From: an uncultured Cellvibrio sp.
GTDB lineage: Bacteria; Pseudomonadota; Gammaproteobacteria; Pseudomonadales; Cellvibrionaceae
DNA: 28,625 nt
Reading direction: 5' to 3'
Assembly: GCA_946886255.1 (NCBI GenBank)
Contig: CAMPIG010000010.1
Span: forward strand, 1 to 28,625
Below, in pieces: positions 16,104 through 23,633 of the stretch. Numbering within the stretch: the first letter of the stretch is position 1; the number at the start of each line of letters is the position of its first letter. Made by a program: the position numbers and the translations under genes. Below the pieces are notes generated by a model, which was not told the origin of the DNA, made no database searches, and saw nothing but the letters and a program-made list of their open reading frames with translations.

Positions 16104-17027
16104 TTACAGGGAAAACTCATAGCGGAAGATACCTCCGTCCAATTCGTCACCATCACCGTCTATCACCCGGCCTTGCTCATCCATAATGGCTGTGATGTTG
16201 GGATCATTAACCAATAATTCCAAAGCGTTGGCGGATTGGTCGACTCTCTCAAGTGCAACGCCGATATCTTGGGAGTTCAACAGAATGAGTTGGTAAGCAT
16301 CGGATGGCGCTGGCCAACGATTGTTTGCATTGATGAAATACAGTTGGACGATATCTTCCAGGCGGGTTGCGGTGTCGATGGAACGACTGAATCTGACGAT
16401 AAGATGGATAGTGCTGTCAGCTTTGCTGATTTCCGCCACACGTACCTTGGTGCTCATTGCACCGGTGCCATCGCGGGGGGCGCCATTGCTAATCCAGTCG
16501 CGAACCTGATTAATTAATTCGCTGCTAAGTGCGGCACCTCCAAGTGGCATACGGCCACCAGTGATGGTGGGAGCACCTTCGATTTTCATCACCAGATAAC
16601 TGTTATCCGGATCGCCAGGTTCCACCCGCATCAGGCTGGGCATTTCACCGGAGGCCTGATTGACCAGAAAATCAAAGCTGTTTTGTTCAGTGTCCAGACG
16701 CAAACCCTGTGGAGCCCCGCTACCGGTATGGCAGCCGGAGCAACGGGGCGTGAAGATATCGGCCTGAAGTTGCTGCAAGGTGACACCGGTTGCCACAGAG
16801 CTTTGTGATGAGGAGCTGACCACGCTTGATGCCGAGGACGCGGGCTCGGAAGAGGATGCGCCATCGGAAGAAGAGGTTGAACTGCTTGCCATAGAGCTGC
16901 TTTGTGCCGCACTGCTGGACGAGATCGGTGTACCCGATGAAGACCCACCCCCGCCACACGCCACCAATGAAGCCAGTGCCAGCGTAGCGAAGCCGGTTTT
17001 TACCTGATTAATGAATAGAAACTGCAT
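16104..17027 (-). CDS. Cytochrome c lipoprotein with poly-serine linker
   Basis: A 307-residue lipoprotein. The signal peptide ends in the lipobox LVAC at residues 21-24, followed by GGGG, so the +2 residue is not Asp and outer-membrane sorting is expected. Residues 29-79 are a Ser/Ala-rich linker like those in Cellvibrio carbohydrate enzymes. A cytochrome c domain follows, with CSGCH at residues 96-100 and a likely Met ligand in GGRMPLGG about 70 residues later. The last 110 residues (from about VRVAEISKADSTIHLIVRFS) look like a beta-rich domain that I do not recognise. The start is ATG at 17027, with AGGGGA upstream; longer open reading from 17171 lacks a signal peptide. It is divergent from the GH43 lipoprotein gene and leads the haem-barrel gene. 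Confidence 0.82.
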   Translation of the reverse strand: MQFLFINQVKTGFATLALASLVACGGGGSSSGTPISSSSAAQSSSMASSSTSSSDGASSSEPASSASSVVSSSSQSSVATGVTLQQLQADIFTPRCSGCHTGSGAPQGLRLDTEQNSFDFLVNQASGEMPSLMRVEPGDPDNSYLVMKIEGAPTITGGRMPLGGAALSSELINQVRDWISNGAPRDGTGAMSTKVRVAEISKADSTIHLIVRFSRSIDTATRLEDIVQLYFINANNRWPAPSDAYQLILLNSQDIGVALERVDQSANALELLVNDPNITAIMDEQGRVIDGDGDELDGGIFRYEFSL

Positions 17028-17157
17028 TATTGTCACTCCCCTTGTGTAAGTTGCAGGGAGATACGGAAGATAGGAAAAAAAGTTGCAGCTGAAACGCAAT
17101 AACGCTTTTTTACATGGGGAAACAACAGGCTTGGCTTGATCAATAACAATGAGTTGT

Positions 17158-17174
17158 ATATTGTAATACAATAT
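17158..17174. promoter_or_regulatory. Putative operator: 17-bp perfect palindrome
   Basis: ATATTGTAATACAATAT is a perfect odd palindrome. It lies 36 bp before the GH43 lipoprotein gene and 130 bp before the divergent cytochrome lipoprotein gene. The right half TACAATAT and most of the left half recur at 18354-18370, before araB. The pattern suits a dimeric repressor of GntR/AraR type, but the regulator is not identified. Confidence 0.6.
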
Positions 17175-17210
17175 TATTGATTAATAACCATAACAATTGG
17201 ATCTTTACCC

Positions 17211-18173
17211 ATGTCCGTGTTTTCTCTCGCTAGGCTGATTCGTTGCTTTTGGATGACATGTTTGGTGGGCTGCGCCTCGGTGCAGGCCGCTAATCCCGTG
17301 TTTAAGGATGTCTTAACGGCCGACCCGGCTGCCATGGTGCACGACGGTACCGTCTATTTATACACCGGTCACGATGAAGCTAAAGACAACACCAGATTTT
17401 ACGAGATGCATAAGTGGTTGGTGTTTTCTTCCTCCGATATGGTGAATTGGAAGGAGCACGGGCCAAAGTTGTCGGTGAAGGATTTCAAATGGGCCAAGGG
17501 TGACGCCTGGGCGGCGCATGTAATTGAGAAGGATGGCAAGTTTTATTGGTATGTGACCGTGCGTCACGCGACCATCAATGGTTTTGCGATAGGGGTGGCG
17601 GTGGCTGACAGCCCGCTCGGTCCCTTTAAGGATGCGTTGGGTAAAGCCCTGGTCAGCAACGATATGACCACGGACACCGAGATTGATTGGGATGATCTCG
17701 ATCCGGCGGCGTTTATAGATGATGACGGTCAGGCGTATTTATTCTGGGGTAATACCAAACCGCGTTACGCCAAGTTGAAAGACAACATGATTGAGCTGGA
17801 TGGTCCGATCCACGCCATTGAAGGTTTGCCGAATTTTACCGAGGCGCTCTGGGCGCATAAGCATGGCGAATACTATTACCTGACCTACGCTATGGGGTTT
17901 CCCGAGAAGATCGGCTACGCCATGAGTAAGAGCATCACGGGGCCTTGGGAATACAAAGGTATCCTCAATGAGCTGGCGGGTAATTCCAATACGAATCACC
18001 AGTCCATCATCGAATTTAAAGATCGTTCGTTTTTCATTTACCACACCGGTGGCCACGTGCCTGATGGTGGCAGCTTCCGTCGCTCGGTAGCCATTGATGA
18101 TCTGCATTACAATCCGGACGGTACGATCAAGCGCATCATCATGACCAGCGAAGGTAGTGCGCCGGTTAAATAA
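17211..18173 (+). CDS. Secreted GH43 lipoprotein, probable alpha-L-arabinofuranosidase
   Basis: A 320-residue GH43 five-bladed propeller. The catalytic acids can be placed at Asp38 (VLTADPAAMVHD), Asp164 (DDLDPAAFIDDDG) and Glu211 (NFTEALWAHK), in the order expected for the family. It resembles the Cellvibrio Abf43-type arabinan-specific arabinofuranosidases as I recall them, but the exact linkage is not certain. The N-terminus has a basic start, a hydrophobic stretch and LVGC at residues 18-21, a good lipobox with Ala at +2, so an outer-membrane lipoprotein is likely; cleavage after VQA as an ordinary signal peptide is the alternative. A GGAT ribosome site precedes the ATG. It is flanked upstream by the palindrome at 17158 and downstream by a strong terminator, so it is probably a single-gene unit. 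Confidence 0.9.
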   Translation: MSVFSLARLIRCFWMTCLVGCASVQAANPVFKDVLTADPAAMVHDGTVYLYTGHDEAKDNTRFYEMHKWLVFSSSDMVNWKEHGPKLSVKDFKWAKGDAWAAHVIEKDGKFYWYVTVRHATINGFAIGVAVADSPLGPFKDALGKALVSNDMTTDTEIDWDDLDPAAFIDDDGQAYLFWGNTKPRYAKLKDNMIELDGPIHAIEGLPNFTEALWAHKHGEYYYLTYAMGFPEKIGYAMSKSITGPWEYKGILNELAGNSNTNHQSIIEFKDRSFFIYHTGGHVPDGGSFRRSVAIDDLHYNPDGTIKRIIMTSEGSAPVK

Positions 18174-18240
18174 TTTTTGCTCCGTTTTCCTTGATAGTTG
18201 GTGTTTTGCAGTTGACGTTTTGCCGCTGCATGTTCGCTTC

Positions 18241-18270
18241 ACGGCCAGCCCCCTCACTGGCCGTTTTTTT
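18241..18270 (+). terminator. Rho-independent terminator after the GH43 lipoprotein gene
   Basis: ACGGCCAG (18241-18248) pairs perfectly with CTGGCCGT (18257-18264), and seven T residues end the structure at 18270. It lies 68 bp after the GH43 stop codon. Confidence 0.9.
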
Positions 18271-18353
18271 ATGCTAAAAACTAAGAAGTCTTTTTGACTA
18301 TTTCTCGTGACAACCCCGTTAATCCCATTGACAAATGCCGCTTTTGTTGAATA

Positions 18354-18370
18354 ATATTATCATACAATAT
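18354..18370. promoter_or_regulatory. Putative operator upstream of araB
   Basis: ATATTATCATACAATAT matches the palindrome at 17158-17174 at 14 of 17 positions, with the right half identical. It lies 57 bp before the araB start, between the terminator at 18241-18270 and the gene. Sharing across two adjacent arabinose-related promoters supports a common regulator. Confidence 0.55.
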
Positions 18371-18427
18371 TGATAAGTCGCTGAGGCCGTCGGTTCCCGG
18401 ATTCAGCTTGTTCAACAATGGTGATTT

Positions 18428-20107
18428 ATGACGTCTTATGCCCTGGGCCTGGATTATGGCTCGGACTCGGTTAGAGCCCTGTTAGTCGATACCCAAACCG
18501 GTGCTGAAGTGGCCACCAACGTGGTGTATTACCCGCGCTGGAAGAAAGGCTTGTATTGTGTGCCTGCCAAGGATCAATTCCGGCAGCACCCGCTGGATTA
18601 CCTCGAAAGTCTGGAGTCGGTTGTCCGGGGGTTATGGGCCAAGGCACCCGCCGGTGCGGCAGGGCAGGTTGTAGGCATCAGCTTTGATACCACGGGTTCA
18701 ACGCCGGTAGCGGTGGATGCGGAGGGTGTTGCGCTCGCATTGAAGCCCGAGTTCGCAGATAACCCCAACGCGATGTTCGTGTTATGGAAAGACCATACGG
18801 CGATCAAAGAAGCGCAGCAAATCACCGCAGCGGCCAATCAGGCGCCGGTGAATTATTTGAAATACGAAGGTGGAATTTATTCGTCCGAATGGTTTTGGGC
18901 GAAGGCCCTGCATGTGTTGCGCGAGGACGCCGCCGTGCGCGCCGCGACCTATTACTGGGTTGAGCATTGCGACTGGATGTCGGCGGTGCTGACCGATACA
19001 ACTCACCCGACCCAGCTGCGCATGGGCCGTTGCGCGACCGGCCACAAAGTAATGTGGCACGAAAGCTGGGGCGGTTATCCACCCAATGAATTTTTTGTCG
19101 GCATCGATCCGTTATTGGATGGCCTGCGCGACCGTTTGCCGAAAGAGACTTTTGCTTCTGATCAGGCGGTTGGTCCGCTCACTGCCGCGTGGGCTGACAA
19201 GCTTGGTTTGCCAGTGGGTATTCCGGTGGGTTTCAGCGCGTTCGATTGTCACATGGGTGCGGTGGCGGCCAACGTAAAACCCGGTGTGCTGACCAAGATT
19301 ATGGGCACGTCTACATGCGACATCACTGTCGCGAGTTACGCAGACATCGGTGAAAAATGTATTCGCGGTATTTGCGGACAAGTCGATGGTTCGGTGATGC
19401 CGGGCATGGTGGGATTGGAAGCCGGACAATCGGCTTTCGGCGATTTATATGCCTGGTTTCGTAATGTATTGATGTGGCCCGCGATTAATGTGTTGCAACA
19501 ATCCACTGTTGTGGACGACACAACCAAAGCAACACTGATTCAGGATCTGGAAGACAACACGCTGCGTATGCTCGGTGATGCCGCCAGCAAAATCCCGGCG
19601 GGTGAAACCGGCATTACCGCATTGGATTGGGTTAATGGCCGCCGCACGCCGGACGCCGATCAGACCTTATCCATGGCCATTGCCGGGTTGAAGATGGGCA
19701 GCCAGGCGCCGCATATCTTTCGTGCATTGGTAGAGGCAACCGCTTTTGGTGCGCGTGCGATCATCGAGCGTTTTAAGTCAGAAGGTGTGGCAATTGACTC
19801 GGTGGTGGTGATCGGTGGCATCTCCAAAAAATCTGACTTTGTTATGCAAGTCTGCGCCGATGTGTGGAATTGCCCCATCGACGTTTTGGAAAGCGAACAA
19901 AGTTGTGCATTGGGTGCGGCGATTTTTGCGGCGACGGTAGGTGGTGCATACCCCGATGTGGCCAGCGCGCAAAAAGTCATGGCATCGCCCGTGTGTAAAA
20001 CGTATCAGCCTGATGCGGCGACCGCAAAAGTCTACGAACGTCTGTATCAAAAATACCAACAGCTCGGTGCGTTTGTGAGCGGAAATGCGTTAGGAGGTTC
20101 GTTATGA
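18428..20107 (+). CDS. araB: L-ribulokinase
   Basis: AraB phosphorylates L-ribulose to L-ribulose 5-phosphate with ATP, the second step of bacterial L-arabinose breakdown. The 559-residue protein is a FGGY-family kinase of normal length (566 in E. coli). It begins YALGLDYGSDSVRALLVD (phosphate-binding turn) and has VGISFDTTGSTPVAVD near residue 80. The catalytic-base region is GFSAFDCHMGAVAANV, with Asp273, followed by the GTSTC loop. VVVIGGISKKSDF in the C-terminal lobe is the adenosine-site motif. The stop overlaps the araD start as ATGA, so araB and araD are translationally coupled. A putative operator lies 57 bp upstream. Confidence 0.97.
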   Translation: MTSYALGLDYGSDSVRALLVDTQTGAEVATNVVYYPRWKKGLYCVPAKDQFRQHPLDYLESLESVVRGLWAKAPAGAAGQVVGISFDTTGSTPVAVDAEGVALALKPEFADNPNAMFVLWKDHTAIKEAQQITAAANQAPVNYLKYEGGIYSSEWFWAKALHVLREDAAVRAATYYWVEHCDWMSAVLTDTTHPTQLRMGRCATGHKVMWHESWGGYPPNEFFVGIDPLLDGLRDRLPKETFASDQAVGPLTAAWADKLGLPVGIPVGFSAFDCHMGAVAANVKPGVLTKIMGTSTCDITVASYADIGEKCIRGICGQVDGSVMPGMVGLEAGQSAFGDLYAWFRNVLMWPAINVLQQSTVVDDTTKATLIQDLEDNTLRMLGDAASKIPAGETGITALDWVNGRRTPDADQTLSMAIAGLKMGSQAPHIFRALVEATAFGARAIIERFKSEGVAIDSVVVIGGISKKSDFVMQVCADVWNCPIDVLESEQSCALGAAIFAATVGGAYPDVASAQKVMASPVCKTYQPDAATAKVYERLYQKYQQLGAFVSGNALGGSL

Positions 20108-20799
20108 GTTATCTTGAACTAAAACGTGCCGCCTACGAAGCCAATATGGAATTGCAGCGACGTAACCTGGTGGTTTATACCTGGGGCAATGTATCGCAGA
20201 TTGATCGCGACAAAGGCGTGATTGCCATTAAACCCAGCGGTGTGGCTTACGAGAATTTAACCGCTGATGATATGGTGATTGTCGACCTGGACAACAATAT
20301 TGTTGAAGGCAATTTGCGTCCGTCTTCCGATACCAAAACCCATACGCATTTGTATCGCCATTTTGAAACTATTGGGGGTGTCACGCATACCCATTCCACC
20401 TACGCCACCGCTTGGGCACAAACCCAGCAAGGCATTCCCTGTTACGGCACGACGCACGCGGATTATGCCTACGGAGAGATTCCGTGCACGGCTGTGATGA
20501 CCGACGAACAGATCACGCGCGACTACGAAGAAGAAACCGGTGTGCAGATTACCGATTGCTTTAAAGAACGCAGTCCGGTGGAAGTGCCCATGGTGATCGT
20601 AGCGGGGCACGCGCCGTTTACCTGGGGCAAGAGTGCGGCGGAAGCGGTATACCACGCGGTGATTCTGGAAGAGATTGCGCGCATGGCTTATCTCACCAAA
20701 ACCCTGGATCAACAAGTCGCGCCGTTAAAGCAAGGTATTGTCGACAAGCATTATCTGCGTAAGCACGGCAAGAATGCATACTACGGTCAATCGAAATAG
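20104..20799 (+). CDS. araD: L-ribulose-5-phosphate 4-epimerase
   Basis: AraD converts L-ribulose 5-phosphate to D-xylulose 5-phosphate, which enters the pentose phosphate pathway. The length, 231 residues, equals that of E. coli AraD. The metal- and substrate-binding residues are in place: SSD at 74-76, the zinc ligands His95 and His97 in VTHTHSTYA, the acid Asp120 in TTHADYAYGEIPC, and a third histidine at 169 in VAGHAPFTWG. The start is set by the ATGA overlap with araB, with AGGAGG just upstream (20092-20097). The araA gene follows after 79 bp. Confidence 0.97.
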   Translation: MSYLELKRAAYEANMELQRRNLVVYTWGNVSQIDRDKGVIAIKPSGVAYENLTADDMVIVDLDNNIVEGNLRPSSDTKTHTHLYRHFETIGGVTHTHSTYATAWAQTQQGIPCYGTTHADYAYGEIPCTAVMTDEQITRDYEEETGVQITDCFKERSPVEVPMVIVAGHAPFTWGKSAAEAVYHAVILEEIARMAYLTKTLDQQVAPLKQGIVDKHYLRKHGKNAYYGQSK

Positions 20800-20878
20800 A
20801 CATTTACGCAACAGGTCTGCTCGTGTGCAGCCATCGTAACAACTGACAAAACACCCACGTTATTTTGAGGAATCAGTA

Positions 20879-22381
20879 ATGAAGATTTACGGCGATAAAG
20901 AAGTGTGGTTGGTCACCGGTTCCCAACACCTGTACGGCCCTGGCGTTCTGAAGCAAGTGGCAGAAAACAGTCAAAAAATTGCTGAGTCACTGACTGCCTC
21001 GGACAAGATTTCAATCAAGATCGTAGCGCAGGACACGGTTAAGTCTCCCGGTGAAATCCTGTCAGTTTGCCAGCGTGCGAACAGCGATGAAAACTGTGTT
21101 GGTCTGATTCTATGGATGCACACATTCTCGCCGGCGAAGATGTGGATCTCCGGCCTGAAAGCGCTCAATAAGCCTTACATGCATTTGCACACGCAGTTTA
21201 ATGCCGAGCTACCCTTTGCCGACATCAACATGCACTTTATGAACCTGAATCAGAGCGCCCACGGCGACCGCGAATTCGGTCACATCAGTACGCGTCTGCG
21301 CCAGGATCGCAAAGTCGTGGTGGGCCACTGGTCAACCGACTCTGTGCAAAAGCAAATCGACAGCTGGTGCCGCGTTGCCATGGGCTGGCATGAAAGTCAC
21401 AACCTGAAAGTCGCGCGCTTCGGCGACAACATGCGGCAAGTCGCCGTGACCGACGGCGATAAAGTTTCCGCACAAATTCAATTTGGTTACGAAGTTCACG
21501 CGTATGGTCTGGGCGATTTGCAAAACGTTGTCGATGCCGTAACTGACGACGAAGTTGCCAAACAAATTGACGTATACCGCGCAGAATACGATGTATCTCC
21601 AGCCGTATTTGATGATGAGCATCAATTTCAAATGCTGAAAAACGAAGCACGCCTGGAATTGGGTATGCTGAAGTTCTTAACCGAAGGTGGCTTCGGTGCA
21701 TTCACCAACTGCTTTGAAAATTTAACGGGCTTGACCAACCTGCCAGGTCTGGCGACCCAGCGCTTGATGGCCGCCGGCTTCGGTTACGGTGGTGAAGGCG
21801 ACTGGAAGACTGCCGCCATGGTGCGGATCGCCAAAGTCATGTCCAAAGGTCGTGCCGGTGGTTCTTCCTTTATGGAAGATTACACCTATCATTTCGGCGC
21901 ACCGGATCAGGTATTGGGTGCGCACATGTTGGAAGTGTGTCCGTCCATCGCCGCAGAAAAACCTAAGCTGGAAGTACACCTGCACACCATCGGCTGCCGC
22001 AACGACATCGCACGTTTGATCTTCACCGGCAAACCCGGCCCGGCATTGTGTATTTCTGTAATCGATCTGGGTACACGTTTCCGGATGATCATTAATGAAG
22101 TAGATACCGTGAACCCGCCGCAGGAATTACCCAAACTGCCCGTGGCAAAAGCCCTGTGGGAACCACGTCCGAATCTGGAAGTAGCCGCCGCCTCATGGAT
22201 TCATGCCGGTGGTGCACATCACAGTGCTTACACGCAGGGGATTACTGCAGATGAGGCGGTTGATCTTGCCGAAATGGCTGGTATCGAAGCGATTGTGATT
22301 GGTGCGGATACCACCGTACGTAATTTGAAAACTGAATTGCGTCATAACGCCGCGTTTTACCATTTGAGTCAGGGTGTTTGA
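20879..22381 (+). CDS. araA: L-arabinose isomerase
   Basis: AraA isomerises L-arabinose to L-ribulose, the first step of the pathway. The length, 500 residues, equals that of the E. coli enzyme. The manganese-site residues are visible: Glu306 in GYGGEGDWK, Glu333 in [10 protein letters not shown], His349 in [12 protein letters not shown] and the His447-His448 pair in [17 protein letters not shown] ribosome site precedes the ATG. The gene order araB-araD-araA fits one operon, though the 79-bp gap before araA leaves room for separate control. A repeat element begins 11 bp after the stop and may close the transcript. Confidence 0.98.
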   Translation: MKIYGDKEVWLVTGSQHLYGPGVLKQVAENSQKIAESLTASDKISIKIVAQDTVKSPGEILSVCQRANSDENCVGLILWMHTFSPAKMWISGLKALNKPYMHLHTQFNAELPFADINMHFMNLNQSAHGDREFGHISTRLRQDRKVVVGHWSTDSVQKQIDSWCRVAMGWHESHNLKVARFGDNMRQVAVTDGDKVSAQIQFGYEVHAYGLGDLQNVVDAVTDDEVAKQIDVYRAEYDVSPAVFDDEHQFQMLKNEARLELGMLKFLTEGGFGAFTNCFENLTGLTNLPGLATQRLMAAGFGYGGEGDWKTAAMVRIAKVMSKGRAGGSSFMEDYTYHFGAPDQVLGAHMLEVCPSIAAEKPKLEVHLHTIGCRNDIARLIFTGKPGPALCISVIDLGTRFRMIINEVDTVNPPQELPKLPVAKALWEPRPNLEVAAASWIHAGGAHHSAYTQGITADEAVDLAEMAGIEAIVIGADTTVRNLKTELRHNAAFYHLSQGV

Positions 22382-22391
22382 TTGGAGTGAT

Positions 22392-22496
22392 GGGCGAATG
22401 GGTGAAGGGGTGTGAGACACGCCGTAAACCCATCCGTGGGGGCTCAGCAGCGACGTCCTGTCGCTGATGGTCTCACACCCCTTCACCCAATCACCC
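22392..22496 (-). repeat. Structured dispersed repeat, copy 2
   Basis: Arms 22392-22418 and 22470-22496 (27 bp) are complementary at 25 of 27 positions and enclose a 51-bp core. Read on −, the core matches copy 1 closely; for example GCTGAGCCCCCACGGA is shared by both. The inner stem is CAGCGAC/GTCGCTG, where copy 1 has CACCGAC/GTCGGTG, so both sides changed together. It starts 11 bp after the araA stop. Confidence 0.85.
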
Positions 22497-22545
22497 GGCA
22501 AGATCTTCACAGCCCCATCAAAAAACGAAACCCATATAAACCCAG

Positions 22546-22577
22546 GTCGGATTAGCCGCACAGCGGCGTAATCCGAC
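22546..22577. repeat. REP-like palindrome GTCGGATTA...TAATCCGAC
   Basis: GTCGGATTA and TAATCCGAC pair perfectly, and GCCGC/GCGGC extends the stem inside around a 3-nt loop with one unpaired G. The GTCGGATTA...TAATCCGAC form is one I recall as a common intergenic palindrome across proteobacteria, but I could not check this. Confidence 0.65.
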
Positions 22578-22710
22578 GCGATGCAAGAATATGACAAGCA
22601 AAATTGTTTGCATTCATGGCTCAGATTTTTAAATGAAATTTCTCTGAAGTACATGCATGAGATTCATAAGATCTGTTTTAAAAGAACCAGCTTCTTGCGA
22701 AAACCTTGCA

Positions 22711-22820
22711 GGCCGGCATCGGGTAGCTTTAGGAGAGACCATCAGTGGCATGGATGCCGCTGTTGAGCCTACAAGGAAGTATTCACGGCGTGTCTCACCT
22801 AAAGCTACCCGATGTCGGCC
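22711..22820 (+). repeat. Structured dispersed repeat, copy 3 (diverged)
   Basis: Arms 22711-22739 and 22792-22820 (29 bp) are complementary at 27 of 29 positions, but their outer sequence (CATCGGGTAGCTTTAGG) is unrelated to the arms of copies 1 and 2. The 52-bp core keeps GAGACCATC at the left and CACGGCGTGTCTCAC at the right. The inner stem is CAGTGGCAT/ATGCCGCTG, with one G-T pair. The second inner hairpin is weakened. It lies about 90 bp before the phosphatase gene. Confidence 0.8.
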
Positions 22821-22910
22821 CCAGACGGGCTACCATAAAATTACCCAAAACCTCTTGGGCCAGCTCCACCCTTATGCTCTAATCGCTGCTTTTACCCAGC
22901 GAGAAATATT

Positions 22911-23510
22911 ATGTACGACCACTTTGATGCATTGATTTTTGACATGGACGGCACCCTGGTAGATAGCGGGCAGTTACATGAAGTCGCCTGGACCGAAACC
23001 CTCACCCGTTTCGCCATCCCCATCGACCGCCCCTATATGCGCTCACTCGCCGGTGTTCCCACCAAAGGCACGCTGGAGTTGTTGATTGAAAAATTCAATT
23101 GCGACGTCAGCGCTACCACGTTCGAGATGAATGAATTTAAAGAAGCCTTTGTGCGCGAACATATGCACAACTATGTAAAACCCACCGCTCTGTTAGAGAT
23201 CGTAAAAAAATACCACGGTAAAAAACCGATGGCAGTGGGAACCGGGGCTTACACGGCAGAAGCTGAAACGATTTTGCGCTTGTGTGGCCTTGATCAGTAT
23301 ATCGATGCCGTGGTCGGTGCTGACCAAGTCAGCAACCCAAAGCCTGCGCCGGATACGTTTTTGCGCTGTGCTGAGTTACTGAACACAAATCCCGCACGTT
23401 GCGTGGTGTTTGAAGATGCACAGATGGGTTTGCTGGCGGCGCGCAATGCCGGTATGGAAGCTATTGATGTATTAGCAGTTTTGCAAATAGAAAACGATTA
23501 TTTCCTATAG
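22911..23510 (+). CDS. HAD-family sugar phosphatase, YqaB-like
   Basis: A 199-residue haloacid-dehalogenase hydrolase of the beta-phosphoglucomutase/phosphatase group. Motif I is FDMDGTLVD, with nucleophile Asp11 and acid/base Asp13. Motif II is the Thr in AVGTGAYTAEAE (about residue 111). Motif III is Lys144 in SNPKPAPDTF, and motif IV is Glu168-Asp169 in VVFEDAQMG. A helical cap (about residues 20-85) sits between motifs I and II. The whole sequence follows E. coli YqaB (fructose-1-phosphatase) closely, for example in the KPAPDTFLRCAE stretch. In this locus it may remove phosphate from stray sugar phosphates; the substrate is inferred. The last ten residues extend past YqaB. It is separated from araA by the repeat-filled gap. 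Confidence 0.88.
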   Translation: MYDHFDALIFDMDGTLVDSGQLHEVAWTETLTRFAIPIDRPYMRSLAGVPTKGTLELLIEKFNCDVSATTFEMNEFKEAFVREHMHNYVKPTALLEIVKKYHGKKPMAVGTGAYTAEAETILRLCGLDQYIDAVVGADQVSNPKPAPDTFLRCAELLNTNPARCVVFEDAQMGLLAARNAGMEAIDVLAVLQIENDYFL

Positions 23511-23633
23511 CATTAAAAGCACTAAGGCTGGTTTTTATTGCCCGATAAACAACCTGGAATTTCTGCAAGCCAAGATTAGTATGAATGCAAGTTTCAGAAA
23601 TGACCTGATAGCCATAATAAGGTAACAATAATA

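Larger units (their letters stand above)
22382..22910. other. Non-coding stretch packed with palindromic repeats
   Basis: This 529-bp gap between araA and the phosphatase gene contains no convincing gene. It holds two copies of the long structured repeat, in opposite orientations (22392-22496 and 22711-22820), and a REP-like hairpin (22546-22577). The open frames that cross it translate the repeat itself and have no independent support. The rest is A/T-rich filler, with the ribosome site of the phosphatase at the end. Confidence 0.75.

Noticed and set aside
16790..16945. Poly-serine tract as a sequencing error or frameshift in the cytochrome lipoprotein
   Set aside because: The frame stays open on both sides, with a lipobox before it and a CxxCH domain after it. 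Such linkers are normal in this bacterial group.
22193..22654. Open frame of 153 codons on − across the araA end and repeat copy 2
   Set aside because: It is antisense to araA, then translates the repeat core (LSPHGWVYGVSHTP). There is no family signature.
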